Shown here one piece after another: positions 1-5,901 of a DNA stretch of 9,902 nucleotides. Below the pieces are notes generated by a model. It worked only from the letters and a program-made list of their open reading frames with translations. It was not told where the DNA came from and ran no database searches. Numbering within the stretch: the first letter of the stretch is position 1; the number at the start of each line of letters is the position of its first letter. Made by a program: the position numbers and the translations under genes. This DNA comes from Succinatimonas sp. UBA6849 (lineage in GTDB: Bacteria > Pseudomonadota > Gammaproteobacteria > Enterobacterales > Succinivibrionaceae): NCBI GenBank assembly GCA_002449335.1, contig DKDL01000043.1, forward strand, positions 4,046 through 13,947, read 5' to 3'.

Positions 1-22
1 TACCAGACTGCTCCACCCCGCG
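1..22 (-). tRNA. Initiator tRNA-fMet, 5' part only (gene runs off the window)
   Basis: Read on the minus strand from position 22 down to 1, the bases begin CGCGGGGTGGAGCAG and continue TCTGGTA. From memory of the E. coli initiator tRNA, this matches its first 22 nucleotides (acceptor strand, U8, D-arm start) with one difference, C16 to T in the D loop. The leading C is typical of initiator tRNAs, whose 1-72 pair is mismatched. The anticodon lies outside the window, so identity rests on the 5' part only. A near-consensus promoter directly upstream supports a functional gene, which starts translation by delivering formylmethionine. Confidence 0.85.
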
Positions 23-37
23 TCAAATTGTGAGCAC

Positions 38-66
38 ATGATATAGGCTGAGCGTTCTAATGTCAA
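38..66 (-). promoter_or_regulatory. Sigma-70 promoter of the initiator tRNA gene
   Basis: On the minus strand a perfect TTGACA (66-61) is followed by a 17-nt spacer and TATCAT (43-38), five of six matches to TATAAT. Transcription would start near 31, giving a leader of about nine bases before the mature tRNA 5' end at 22. This strength and spacing is usual for stable RNA genes. Confidence 0.8.
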
Positions 67-369
67 GCATTTTGTGAGCCAAATTCAATTATTTTTCAAA
101 ATAAGTTGCTAGGTCTATTTTATTTGCGCTAGCTAATGTGATTTATAAGCCATTTGTATAATGTAATATCAAAATAGAAATCCTGTTTTGAACAAAGACA
201 AAGAAGAGTTGTTGAGTCAAATTTCTTTTGGACTTTTTAAGTACTACGTAAAAGTCGCTATTTAAGAATACTATAAGGTTGAAGGGAATTGTATACGAGT
301 TAAGTTTGAGCTTAATTGAGTTATGAAATAGAAGATTAGTTGTTAATGCATTTTTACCTTAGATGTTTA
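67..369. other. AT-rich noncoding stretch between tRNA promoter and CBM48 gene terminator
   Basis: About 300 bases with no open frame that has both a credible start and a ribosome binding site, and no recognisable RNA gene. It is strongly AT-rich. It separates two minus-strand units, the CBM48-like gene to the right and the tRNA to the left. The only structure I see is minor: short AT-rich inverted repeats such as ACTTTT/AAAAGT around 231-254. I assign no function. Confidence 0.5.
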
Positions 370-400
370 GACAAAAATAAAGCGGAACTAAGTCCGCTTC
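370..400 (-). terminator. Rho-independent terminator of the CBM48-like gene
   Basis: On the minus strand AAGCGGA (399-393) pairs perfectly with TCCGCTT (386-380) around a 6-nt loop, followed by a T-rich run TATTTTTGT (378-370). The hairpin begins about 22 nt after the stop codon at 422-424. A 7-bp GC-containing stem plus T tract is the classic intrinsic terminator form. Confidence 0.85.
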
Positions 401-421
401 ATTCTTCATAAATAGTGAGTA

Positions 422-745
422 TTAGTCACGAACTGCAGAAAATACTGAGTTATCGCCACCAAATGGGTTTGCTACATAACGCTCAGCATCCCAGTCGTTA
501 TCATACTTAACGCTGTTGTCTTCAAAGGTGTACTTAAATCTGTACTGATATGAAGGCTGCTCACCAGCTTTTACAGTGATTGAGCCTTTGAAAGTGCCAT
601 TCTTCTGAGGCTTCATTGCAACAGGTTGCCAGCCATTGTGCTCACATAGAAGATCGATCTTCTTAGCATTCTGTGCTGCAGTCTTTTTAATTGTGAAGGT
701 TACAGTTACCTTATTGTCTTTGGTAAACTTCTTAGAAACACTCAT
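422..745 (-). CDS. Stand-alone isoamylase early-set / CBM48-like (glycogen-binding type) protein
   Basis: A 107-residue protein that appears to be a single beta-sandwich domain of the CBM48/AMPK glycogen-binding type, otherwise found as the N-terminal domain of glycogen branching and debranching enzymes. Supporting motifs are HNGWQPVAM (36-44), a polar turn before GSITV (54-58), YQYRF (66-70), and a C-terminal NDWDAERY...NPFGGDNSV block (83-101) typical of small early-set proteins. No signal peptide, membrane segment or catalytic domain is present, so it is probably cytosolic and may bind alpha-glucan. The ATG start is supported by AGGAG six bases upstream (756-752). It has its own promoter and terminator and looks monocistronic. 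Family assignment is fairly sure. Its cellular role is unknown; glycogen binding is inferred from the fold. Confidence 0.85.
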   Translation of the reverse strand: MSVSKKFTKDNKVTVTFTIKKTAAQNAKKIDLLCEHNGWQPVAMKPQKNGTFKGSITVKAGEQPSYQYRFKYTFEDNSVKYDNDWDAERYVANPFGGDNSVFSAVRD

Positions 746-763
746 CGTATTCTCCTATAGTTA

Positions 764-779
764 CAAAGCACCGGCTTTG
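764..779 (-). promoter_or_regulatory. Hairpin in the leader of the CBM48-like gene
   Basis: CAAAGC and GCTTTG form a perfect 6-bp stem with a 4-nt loop (CGGT on the minus strand). It lies in the predicted 5' leader, 7 nt upstream of the AGGAG ribosome binding site. It could modulate translation or stabilise the mRNA. It lacks a T run, so I do not read it as a terminator. Confidence 0.45.
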
Positions 780-819
780 AAAACTTGTCACAACTTTCTA
801 CTACAGACGGTACTTTATT

Positions 820-848
820 TTTATAATTTCTACACACAAGTATTGTAA
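820..848 (-). promoter_or_regulatory. Predicted promoter of the CBM48-like gene with A-rich upstream element
   Basis: On the minus strand TTACAA (848-843) is followed by a 17-nt spacer and TATAAA (825-820). Just upstream lie A tracts (853-859 and about 872-878 on the minus strand), resembling an UP element. The leader would be about 70 nt. Both boxes deviate from consensus, but the spacing is ideal. Confidence 0.55.
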
Positions 849-1215
849 GCCTTTTTTTGTGCAATTTTCTATTTTTTAACCGTAAATAGATAATATACAT
901 ATTCAATGTGTGAGCTATGATATATTTTTAGCGTGCCTTAAAAATGAAAATTATTCTACATTTAGAAATTTAACACTCTGAAATAAAGAGTTATTTTCTG
1001 TCAGAATGTATGTTTACACCGTAAACGTTTGCATGAGTATGTATTGTAAAGAACTGATTAAATCTTTGTAAAACAATGAATTAAATAATATTAAAATAAG
1101 GATAGAATTTATAGTAATAAAATAAAAATACAGCTAAAATCCGCATAAATGCAAATTTTTATCGAATACTATATTAACCAGAATGCTCCGTTTTGGTGAT
1201 TTATATCGGAGAAAT
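849..1215. other. AT-rich noncoding region with several palindromes, between CBM48-like gene and mutH
   Basis: No credible gene is seen. Notable structures are GTTTAC-ACC-GTAAAC (1012-1026), overlapping a LacI/GalR-type half-palindrome GTAAACGTTTGC (1021-1032); ACTCT/AGAGT (975-979 and 987-991); and a 24-bp imperfect palindrome AAAAT-CC-GCAT-AA-ATGC-AA-ATTTT (1136-1159). mutH ends at 1216. The only hairpin just beyond it, CTCCG/CGGAG (1186-1190 and 1207-1211), lacks a T tract, so no convincing intrinsic terminator for mutH is visible. Confidence 0.5.
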
Positions 1216-1917
1216 TCACTTTTTAGCCATCAGTTCTTTCTCAATTAGCTCTTTAGTGAAACTTCTGCGCATATAAAAACCACGAGGTCTGGTTTTAATG
1301 ATCTCGCCATCAAGTCCGATGCAGTCTGTAAGAGCCTTTCCATTAGCGCACTTTGGTCTTAACTGAATGATTTGACCAATACGGGCGTTAATGCTTTCAA
1401 CATGACCGGTTTTGATCATCTCATAGAGCTCATCATAGTCGTTTTTTATCTGATTAAATTGAGCTTCGTTTGGTGTGAAAAAGAAATAACCTGCAATGCG
1501 TCTGTCCTCAAAATCCATGTCTCTTTGAGCAGTGACTACCACAAAGAGTACTCGTTTAATCTTTGAGTACAGAGCTGAGTTTTCAAAGGTTAAGTGTCTT
1601 ATTCCTGTTAAAGGAGCATGACAAAAGAAAGTAGATTCTAGTGGAACTAAGTTCTTATCAACTGGAAGAGTTTTTAACTCCAAACCTAAATTTGGAAAGT
1701 CTGGAATTGGTCGATTTTCAGCTGTAGCTCCTAAGAGAATTTCTAACAGCTCTCCTGTAAAACCTTTGCCATGGGTTGTGGAAATAGGCAGGGGAACATT
1801 GGCAATTTTGGCAAGCTCACTGATGGTTTTGCCTACAATAGAATTTAAAGAATTGATGAGCTCCTCAAAAGTCTCTGGACTTTTGGTTCGGTTAATTTTG
1901 TTCTTACTGTTACTCAT
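1216..1917 (-). CDS. mutH: DNA mismatch repair endonuclease MutH
   Basis: MutH nicks the unmethylated strand at hemimethylated GATC sites after activation by MutS-MutL, directing mismatch repair to the new strand; it implies a Dam methylase elsewhere. The 233-residue length matches the family (229 in E. coli). Residues of the restriction-enzyme-like active site are visible: LLEILLGA with E59, then the DxnExK core as PDF (D73) and LELKT (E80, K82), and K121 in IKRVLF. The C-terminal block QLRPK...KALT...RGFY-RRSFT is also family-typical. I chose the ATG at 1917; a TTG one codon upstream (1920) is possible, and AAGGA (1931-1927) serves either. It diverges from rppH, as mutH does near rppH in other gammaproteobacteria. 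Confidence 0.96.
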   Translation of the reverse strand: MSNSKNKINRTKSPETFEELINSLNSIVGKTISELAKIANVPLPISTTHGKGFTGELLEILLGATAENRPIPDFPNLGLELKTLPVDKNLVPLESTFFCHAPLTGIRHLTFENSALYSKIKRVLFVVVTAQRDMDFEDRRIAGYFFFTPNEAQFNQIKNDYDELYEMIKTGHVESINARIGQIIQLRPKCANGKALTDCIGLDGEIIKTRPRGFYMRRSFTKELIEKELMAKK

Positions 1918-1982
1918 CAAATTAAATCCTTTTAAAATAAGCTAAAAACGAGATCTTGTGAGGCTTTGGAATTTGCGTTCTC

Positions 1983-1991
1983 TGCTATAAT
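1983..1991 (+). promoter_or_regulatory. Extended -10 promoter of the rppH-ptsP-thyA operon
   Basis: TGCTATAAT contains a perfect TATAAT (1986-1991) preceded by the TGn extension. The -35 region is poor: CTTTGG at 1964-1969 or TTTGGA at 1965-1970, neither at ideal fit, which is tolerated when the -10 is extended. Start of transcription would be near 1998, giving a leader of about 79 nt that contains an inverted repeat (2007-2041). Confidence 0.7.
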
Positions 1992-2016
1992 ACATCACAG
2001 TTGTGATTTGTTTTAA
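1987..2016 (-). promoter_or_regulatory. Possible mutH promoter overlapping the rppH promoter
   Basis: On the minus strand TTAAAA (2016-2011) and TATTAT (1992-1987) are separated by 18 nt. The -10 lies almost exactly opposite the rppH TATAAT, so the two promoters would compete for polymerase. Match quality is modest and this is a prediction. Confidence 0.3.
1994..2007. repeat. 14-bp palindrome ATCACA-GT-TGTGAT between the divergent promoters
   Basis: Two perfect 6-bp arms flank a 2-bp centre. It lies immediately downstream of the rppH -10 box and inside the predicted mutH spacer, a position where a bound repressor could shut both promoters. It is not a CRP site: the TGTGA and TCACA halves are in the reverse order and too close together. 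Confidence 0.6.
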
Positions 2017-2041
2017 ACGCAGGATTTTAGTTTAAAACAAA
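2007..2041. repeat. Perfect 12-bp inverted repeat in the rppH leader
   Basis: TTTGTTTTAAAC (2007-2018) and GTTTAAAACAAA (2030-2041) are exact reverse complements with an 11-nt loop. In RNA it would form an AT-rich hairpin within the rppH leader, ending 35 nt before the GTG start. No T run follows on either strand, so it is not a standard terminator. It may be an operator or a 5' mRNA structure. Confidence 0.75.
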
Positions 2042-2076
2042 GAAATTAAAAAGTTAAATAGACTAGGCGGTTTTCA

Positions 2077-2682
2077 GTGATAGACAAAGACGGATACAGA
2101 CCTAATGTAGGTATCGTAATCTGCAACCGAAAAGGTCAGGTCTTATGGGCAAGACGCATCAGACAGAACTCATGGCAATTCCCTCAAGGAGGGGTTGACT
2201 ATGGAGAAACACCTGAAGATGCTATGTACCGTGAGCTTTATGAAGAACTTGGTTTACAAAGAAGTGATGTAAGACTGTTAGCATCAACACGATTTTGGCT
2301 TAAATACAGACTGCCTAAAAGACTGGTCCGTTGGAATGAAAAGCCTGTGTGCATAGGTCAAAAACAAAAATGGTATTTGTTGACACTATGCTCTGACAAA
2401 TCAAGTCACATAGAGTTTTCTCGTGAAGGTCATCCGGAGTTTGATGACTGGAGATGGGTAAGCTACTGGTATCCTGTAAGACAAGTGGTTGCTTTTAAAA
2501 GGGATGTTTACAGAAAGGTGCTGACATTCTTTTCTCAGGATGCGCTGTTTGGACGTAATCTTTTCGCTAAAAATGAATACTCCAAAAACGAGTCTTTAAA
2601 GAACGAAAAGTTTGAGAAAAACGAATTTGCAAAGAGCGATAAGCGTGAGAAAAAATTCGGCAAGAACAGGAGAGGAAGCTGA
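2077..2682 (+). CDS. rppH: RNA pyrophosphohydrolase RppH (Nudix)
   Basis: RppH removes pyrophosphate from 5'-triphosphorylated mRNA and so triggers RNase E-dependent decay. The protein follows E. coli RppH closely: it begins MIDKDGYRPNVGIVICN and carries the Nudix box at residues 38-60 (G38, E44, R52, E53, E56, E57, G59), then KRLVRW (81-86), CIGQKQKW (92-99) and WRWVSYWYPVRQVV (125-138). The start is GTG, with AGGCGG six bases upstream (2065-2070). At 201 residues it is longer than the E. coli protein (about 176) because of a charged tail from residue 161 with four KNE motifs followed by lysine- and arginine-rich sequence. It is first gene of an apparent operon with ptsP, 2 nt downstream. 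Regulation could involve the leader inverted repeat. Confidence 0.97.
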   Translation: MIDKDGYRPNVGIVICNRKGQVLWARRIRQNSWQFPQGGVDYGETPEDAMYRELYEELGLQRSDVRLLASTRFWLKYRLPKRLVRWNEKPVCIGQKQKWYLLTLCSDKSSHIEFSREGHPEFDDWRWVSYWYPVRQVVAFKRDVYRKVLTFFSQDALFGRNLFAKNEYSKNESLKNEKFEKNEFAKSDKREKKFGKNRRGS

Positions 2683-2684
2683 AA

Positions 2685-4973
2685 GTGGAAGAAAATCAAA
2701 ATTCAATCCTTCTAGCTTTACGCCAGATTATTCAAGAAGTATCTACTAAAAGCTCTTTAGAAGATACTGTAACAACTCTGGTAGATAGAATTCGCAGCAC
2801 CACACATGCTGATTGCTGCTCTCTCTACCTTCTAAACTCAAGAAAGTCTTTATTAAGACTTGCTGCAACCGATGGTTTGCAAAAAGACTCCATCGGTAAG
2901 GCTACTTTGCAGGTAGGCGAAGGCCTGGTAGGTTTAGTAGCTAAAAAGCAGGAGTTGTTAAATCTTGCTGATGCTCCTTCACATCCTAACTTTAAGTACT
3001 TGCCAGATGTTGGTGAGGATGAGTTTTTATCTTTCCTGGGTGTACCTGTAATTAACCAGGGTGAACTCTTAGGTGTGCTCGTTATTCAATGTAAACAGAA
3101 CAGACAGTTTACAGAACAGGAAGAGACCTTCTTAATCACCCTGTCAGCCCAGATTGCATCAATCATCTCTGTGAATAAGACAGGTAAAGACACAGGCTCT
3201 GACTTTAATAATGGCAAGCGCTACAAAGGAAAGACAGGCTCAGGTTCAATTGCTATTGCTCAGGCAGTAGTCTGGAAACCACCTGTAAACTTTGAGACCA
3301 TGCAGATCATGTATTCTGATGACAAGGATATTCAGTCAGAATTATTCCATCAGACCATTTTCCAGTTACAGACTGAAATGGATTTAGCTAATCTGCATTT
3401 ACAGGAGAGTTCTCACTCAGAGGCCGCATCAGGCTATATGTCAGGTTATGGCAGTATGCTTGATGATCAGACTTTTGAAGATGAGGTTGATAACGAGATC
3501 TTCTCACAGGGGTATGTAGCAGCATCTGCTATCAAAGTGGTAGCTCAAAGACGTATGGATGAGGCCTCTGAAAAGAAGCAAACTGATAAAGTTCGTGATA
3601 TCCGCGACTTTGCATCCATTCTGATTACAAGACTGGTTCATCTTGCTCCTAAAGAGACAGATGTAACCTCACCTATTGTCCTAGTGGTTAAGAGCATGCC
3701 GGCTGCCTTAGTTGCTGAAATGCCTCATGACAAGGTTGCAGGTTTCGTTTGTGTTGATAATGCAACTTCTGCTCATACAGCTATATTGGCTCGTGATTTA
3801 GGAATTCCTGCTGTAATCGATGTAAATCTTGATTTAAACGATGTTGATGGCAGAACCATCATCGTTGATGGTCAGAATGCTGAGGTTATCGTTGACCCAT
3901 CATCAAGTGTGGTCGATGAGTATATGCAGTTAATCTCTCAGTCACGTCAGTTACATGATCTCTTTGAAAGCGTTAAGTTTGAAAAAGGCGTAACCTTAGA
4001 CGGAAAGAGAATTACCATTCAGTTAAATGCAGGTTTAAATCATGAGGATGATGACCTGGCAATTCAGACTGATGGTATCGGTCTGTACAGAACCGAAATT
4101 GCTTTCATGCTAAGTTCATCTTTACCATCTGAAGAACAGCAGATCACCTGGTATAAGACCTTACTCTCTCAGTTTAAAGGTCTGCCTGTATGCATGAGAA
4201 CTTTAGATATCGGTGGTGACAAGAGCCTGCCATATCTTCCAATTGAAGAGGATCAGAATCCTGCTCTAGGTTGGAGAGGTATTAGAGTTTGTATCGATCA
4301 GCCTAATATCTTAAAGACTCAGCTTCGTGCCATGATCATCGCTAATCAGGAATTTGGCAATCTTGAAATCATGTTACCTATGGTCTCAAGATTAGAAGAA
4401 GTTTTAATTGTAAAACGGATTTTAAATGAGTCCTTAAAAGAGGTAGCAGAACAAACCGGTAAGGAAGTTGTTCGTCCTCGCTTTGGCGTCATGATCGAAG
4501 TTCCATGTGTAGCTTTCATCTTGAATGAGTTAGCAGCAGAATGTGACTTCTTCTCCATAGGTTCAAATGATTTAATTCAGTATCTGTTCGCAGCTGACAG
4601 ATCAAATCCAAAGGTTTCAAAGATCTTTGATCCGTTTAATCCTGCTGCCGTAAGATGCTTGAAGTACTTGATTGATAGAACCTCAGAGGTAGGTAAACCT
4701 CTGTCAGTATGTGGTGAACTTGCAGGATCTCCTGTAGGCTCATTACTCTTAATGTCATTAGGCTATAGCAATCTCTCCATGAACTATTCTCAGATTGCTA
4801 GAGTGAAATACATTACCCGCCATGTAAATCTGCAGGATCTGCAGAGTATCGGCAAGATGGCTTTAACTTTAAACTCAAGTGTAAAGATTAAGAGCCTGTA
4901 TATCGAATATGCAAAGTCTCAAGGTTTATCTTCAGTCATAGACCCTAAGAACTATAACCAGAACAGGAGCTAA
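2685..4973 (+). CDS. ptsP: Nitrogen PTS enzyme I (EI-Ntr), phosphoenolpyruvate-protein phosphotransferase
   Basis: EI-Ntr takes phosphate from phosphoenolpyruvate and passes it through NPr (PtsO) to PtsN, a regulatory chain rather than a sugar transporter. Domains: GAF sensor (about 15-165), variable linker (165-187), N-terminal PEP-utiliser/NPr-binding domain (about 188-330), mobile phosphohistidine domain (330-410), and the PEP-binding TIM barrel (about 435-750). Visible active-site features are the phosphoacceptor H364, GLYRTE (466-471), MRTLD (504-508), GWRGIR (529-534), EVP (605-607), SNDL (627-630) and CGEL with C676. The 762 residues suit the family. The loop before H364 reads DNATSA rather than the usual GG-TS pattern. 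GTG start, with AGAGGA 8 nt upstream, inside the rppH end. Its stop lies 2 nt before thyA. Confidence 0.95.
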   Translation: MEENQNSILLALRQIIQEVSTKSSLEDTVTTLVDRIRSTTHADCCSLYLLNSRKSLLRLAATDGLQKDSIGKATLQVGEGLVGLVAKKQELLNLADAPSHPNFKYLPDVGEDEFLSFLGVPVINQGELLGVLVIQCKQNRQFTEQEETFLITLSAQIASIISVNKTGKDTGSDFNNGKRYKGKTGSGSIAIAQAVVWKPPVNFETMQIMYSDDKDIQSELFHQTIFQLQTEMDLANLHLQESSHSEAASGYMSGYGSMLDDQTFEDEVDNEIFSQGYVAASAIKVVAQRRMDEASEKKQTDKVRDIRDFASILITRLVHLAPKETDVTSPIVLVVKSMPAALVAEMPHDKVAGFVCVDNATSAHTAILARDLGIPAVIDVNLDLNDVDGRTIIVDGQNAEVIVDPSSSVVDEYMQLISQSRQLHDLFESVKFEKGVTLDGKRITIQLNAGLNHEDDDLAIQTDGIGLYRTEIAFMLSSSLPSEEQQITWYKTLLSQFKGLPVCMRTLDIGGDKSLPYLPIEEDQNPALGWRGIRVCIDQPNILKTQLRAMIIANQEFGNLEIMLPMVSRLEEVLIVKRILNESLKEVAEQTGKEVVRPRFGVMIEVPCVAFILNELAAECDFFSIGSNDLIQYLFAADRSNPKVSKIFDPFNPAAVRCLKYLIDRTSEVGKPLSVCGELAGSPVGSLLLMSLGYSNLSMNYSQIARVKYITRHVNLQDLQSIGKMALTLNSSVKIKSLYIEYAKSQGLSSVIDPKNYNQNRS

Positions 4974-4975
4974 GT

Positions 4976-5770
4976 GTGCAAGTTTATTTAGATTTATTAA
5001 AGAAGATCATGGAAGAAGGTACCGATAGAAGTGACAGAACCGGTACTGGTACCCGCTCCATTTTCGGAACACAGATGAGATTTAACCTTGAAAAAGGTTT
5101 CCCATTAGTAACTACTAAAAAGTGCCACTTAAAGTCCATTATCCATGAGCTGTTATGGTTCATTTCAGGTTCAACCAACATCAAGTACTTACAGGAAAAC
5201 GGTGTGCGTATCTGGAATGAGTGGGCTGATGAAAACGGTGATTTAGGTCCTGTCTACGGTAAACAGTGGCGTGACTTTGAAACTCCTGATGGCAGACATA
5301 TCGATCAGTTATCAAATGCTATCGATTTAATTAAGCATCACCCAGAGTCTAGACGTATCATCGTTTGTGCCTGGAATCCTGCTGATGTTGATAAGATGGC
5401 TCTGCCTCCATGCCATACTCTTTATCAGTTCTATGTAGCAAATGGTAAGTTATCATGCCAGCTTTATCAGAGAAGTGCTGATATGTTCTTAGGCGTACCA
5501 TTTAACATTGCAAGCTATGCACTGTTAACCATGATGGTAGCTAAAGAGTGTGACTTGGGGTTAGGTGACTTTGTATGGTCAGGTGGCGATACCCATATCT
5601 ATAAGAACCACTTTGAGCAGGTAGAACTGCAGTTATCTCGTACTCCAAGAGCTCTGCCTACTATGAATATCTTACGCAAAGCTCCATCTATTTTTGATTA
5701 CAAATATGAGGACTTTGAATTAACGGGCTATGATCCATATCCTGCTATTAAAGCTCAGGTATCTGTTTAG
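4976..5770 (+). CDS. thyA: Thymidylate synthase ThyA
   Basis: ThyA methylates dUMP to dTMP using methylenetetrahydrofolate as carbon donor and reductant, supplying DNA precursors in the cytosol. The protein is 264 residues, exactly the E. coli length, and aligns throughout. Catalytic C146 lies in LPPCHTLYQF, with phosphate-binding R21 (DRTGTGT) and R126/R127 (SRRIIV), R166, D169, N177 (FNIASYALL), H207 and Y209 (GGDTHIYKNH), and the C-terminal IKAQVSV. GTG start preceded by AGGAG six bases away (4965-4969), which overlaps the end of ptsP, so translation is probably coupled. In E. coli lgt separates ptsP from thyA; here it is absent. This is the last gene of the apparent rppH-ptsP-thyA operon. 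Confidence 0.98.
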   Translation: MQVYLDLLKKIMEEGTDRSDRTGTGTRSIFGTQMRFNLEKGFPLVTTKKCHLKSIIHELLWFISGSTNIKYLQENGVRIWNEWADENGDLGPVYGKQWRDFETPDGRHIDQLSNAIDLIKHHPESRRIIVCAWNPADVDKMALPPCHTLYQFYVANGKLSCQLYQRSADMFLGVPFNIASYALLTMMVAKECDLGLGDFVWSGGDTHIYKNHFEQVELQLSRTPRALPTMNILRKAPSIFDYKYEDFELTGYDPYPAIKAQVSV

Positions 5771-5780
5771 TCAGAAACTA

Positions 5781-5816
5781 GAAGCAGCTAAGAGTAAAGC
5801 TTAAAAAGGCTGCTTT
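5781..5816 (+). terminator. Weak candidate terminator after thyA
   Basis: AAGCAGC (5782-5788) and GCTGCTT (5809-5815) pair perfectly, with one more G-T pair outside, around a 20-nt loop. Only three T residues follow before GTTA, so intrinsic termination would be weak. It lies 12 nt after the thyA stop, the right place to separate the two operons. Confidence 0.35.
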
Positions 5817-5822
5817 GTTAGA

Positions 5823-5882
5823 GGTTAATCTAAAGTATGTTAAGTCATATTTAAGTCATATATATGGTTAATCTTAAAGTAA
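5823..5882 (+). repeat. Nested direct repeats upstream of sdhE
   Basis: GGTTAATCTAAAGTA (5823-5837) recurs as GGTTAATCTTAAAGTA (5867-5882, one extra T). Between them TTAAGTCATAT occurs twice in exact tandem (5840-5850 and 5851-5861). The block ends 19 nt before the sdhE start, in what must be its promoter-leader region. No strong -35/-10 pair stands out; TTAAGT (5840) with TATGGT (5863) at 17 nt is a weak possibility. Repeated sites of this kind may bind a regulator. Confidence 0.6.
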
Positions 5883-5901
5883 GAGTATTAAGAGAATTGT
5901 C

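Noticed and set aside
636..848. Plus-strand open frame antisense to the CBM48-like gene start
   Set aside because: It overlaps a well-supported gene, its promoter and its leader, lacks a ribosome binding site and gives no recognisable protein.
1186..1211. Intrinsic terminator for mutH
   Set aside because: The CTCCG/CGGAG stem is only 5 bp with a 16-nt loop and no T run follows on the minus strand.
1372..1566. Plus-strand open frame inside mutH
   Set aside because: It is antisense to conserved MutH coding sequence and has no start signal or family resemblance.
1994..2007. CRP (cAMP receptor) binding site
   Set aside because: CRP sites read TGTGA-6 nt-TCACA. Here the halves are reversed (TCACA then TGTGA) with a 2-nt gap.
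4346..4558. Minus-strand open frame inside ptsP
   Set aside because: Antisense to conserved PEP-binding barrel; a shadow of the real gene.
4984..5184. Minus-strand open frame inside thyA
   Set aside because: Antisense to the highly conserved ThyA N-terminus; no independent support.
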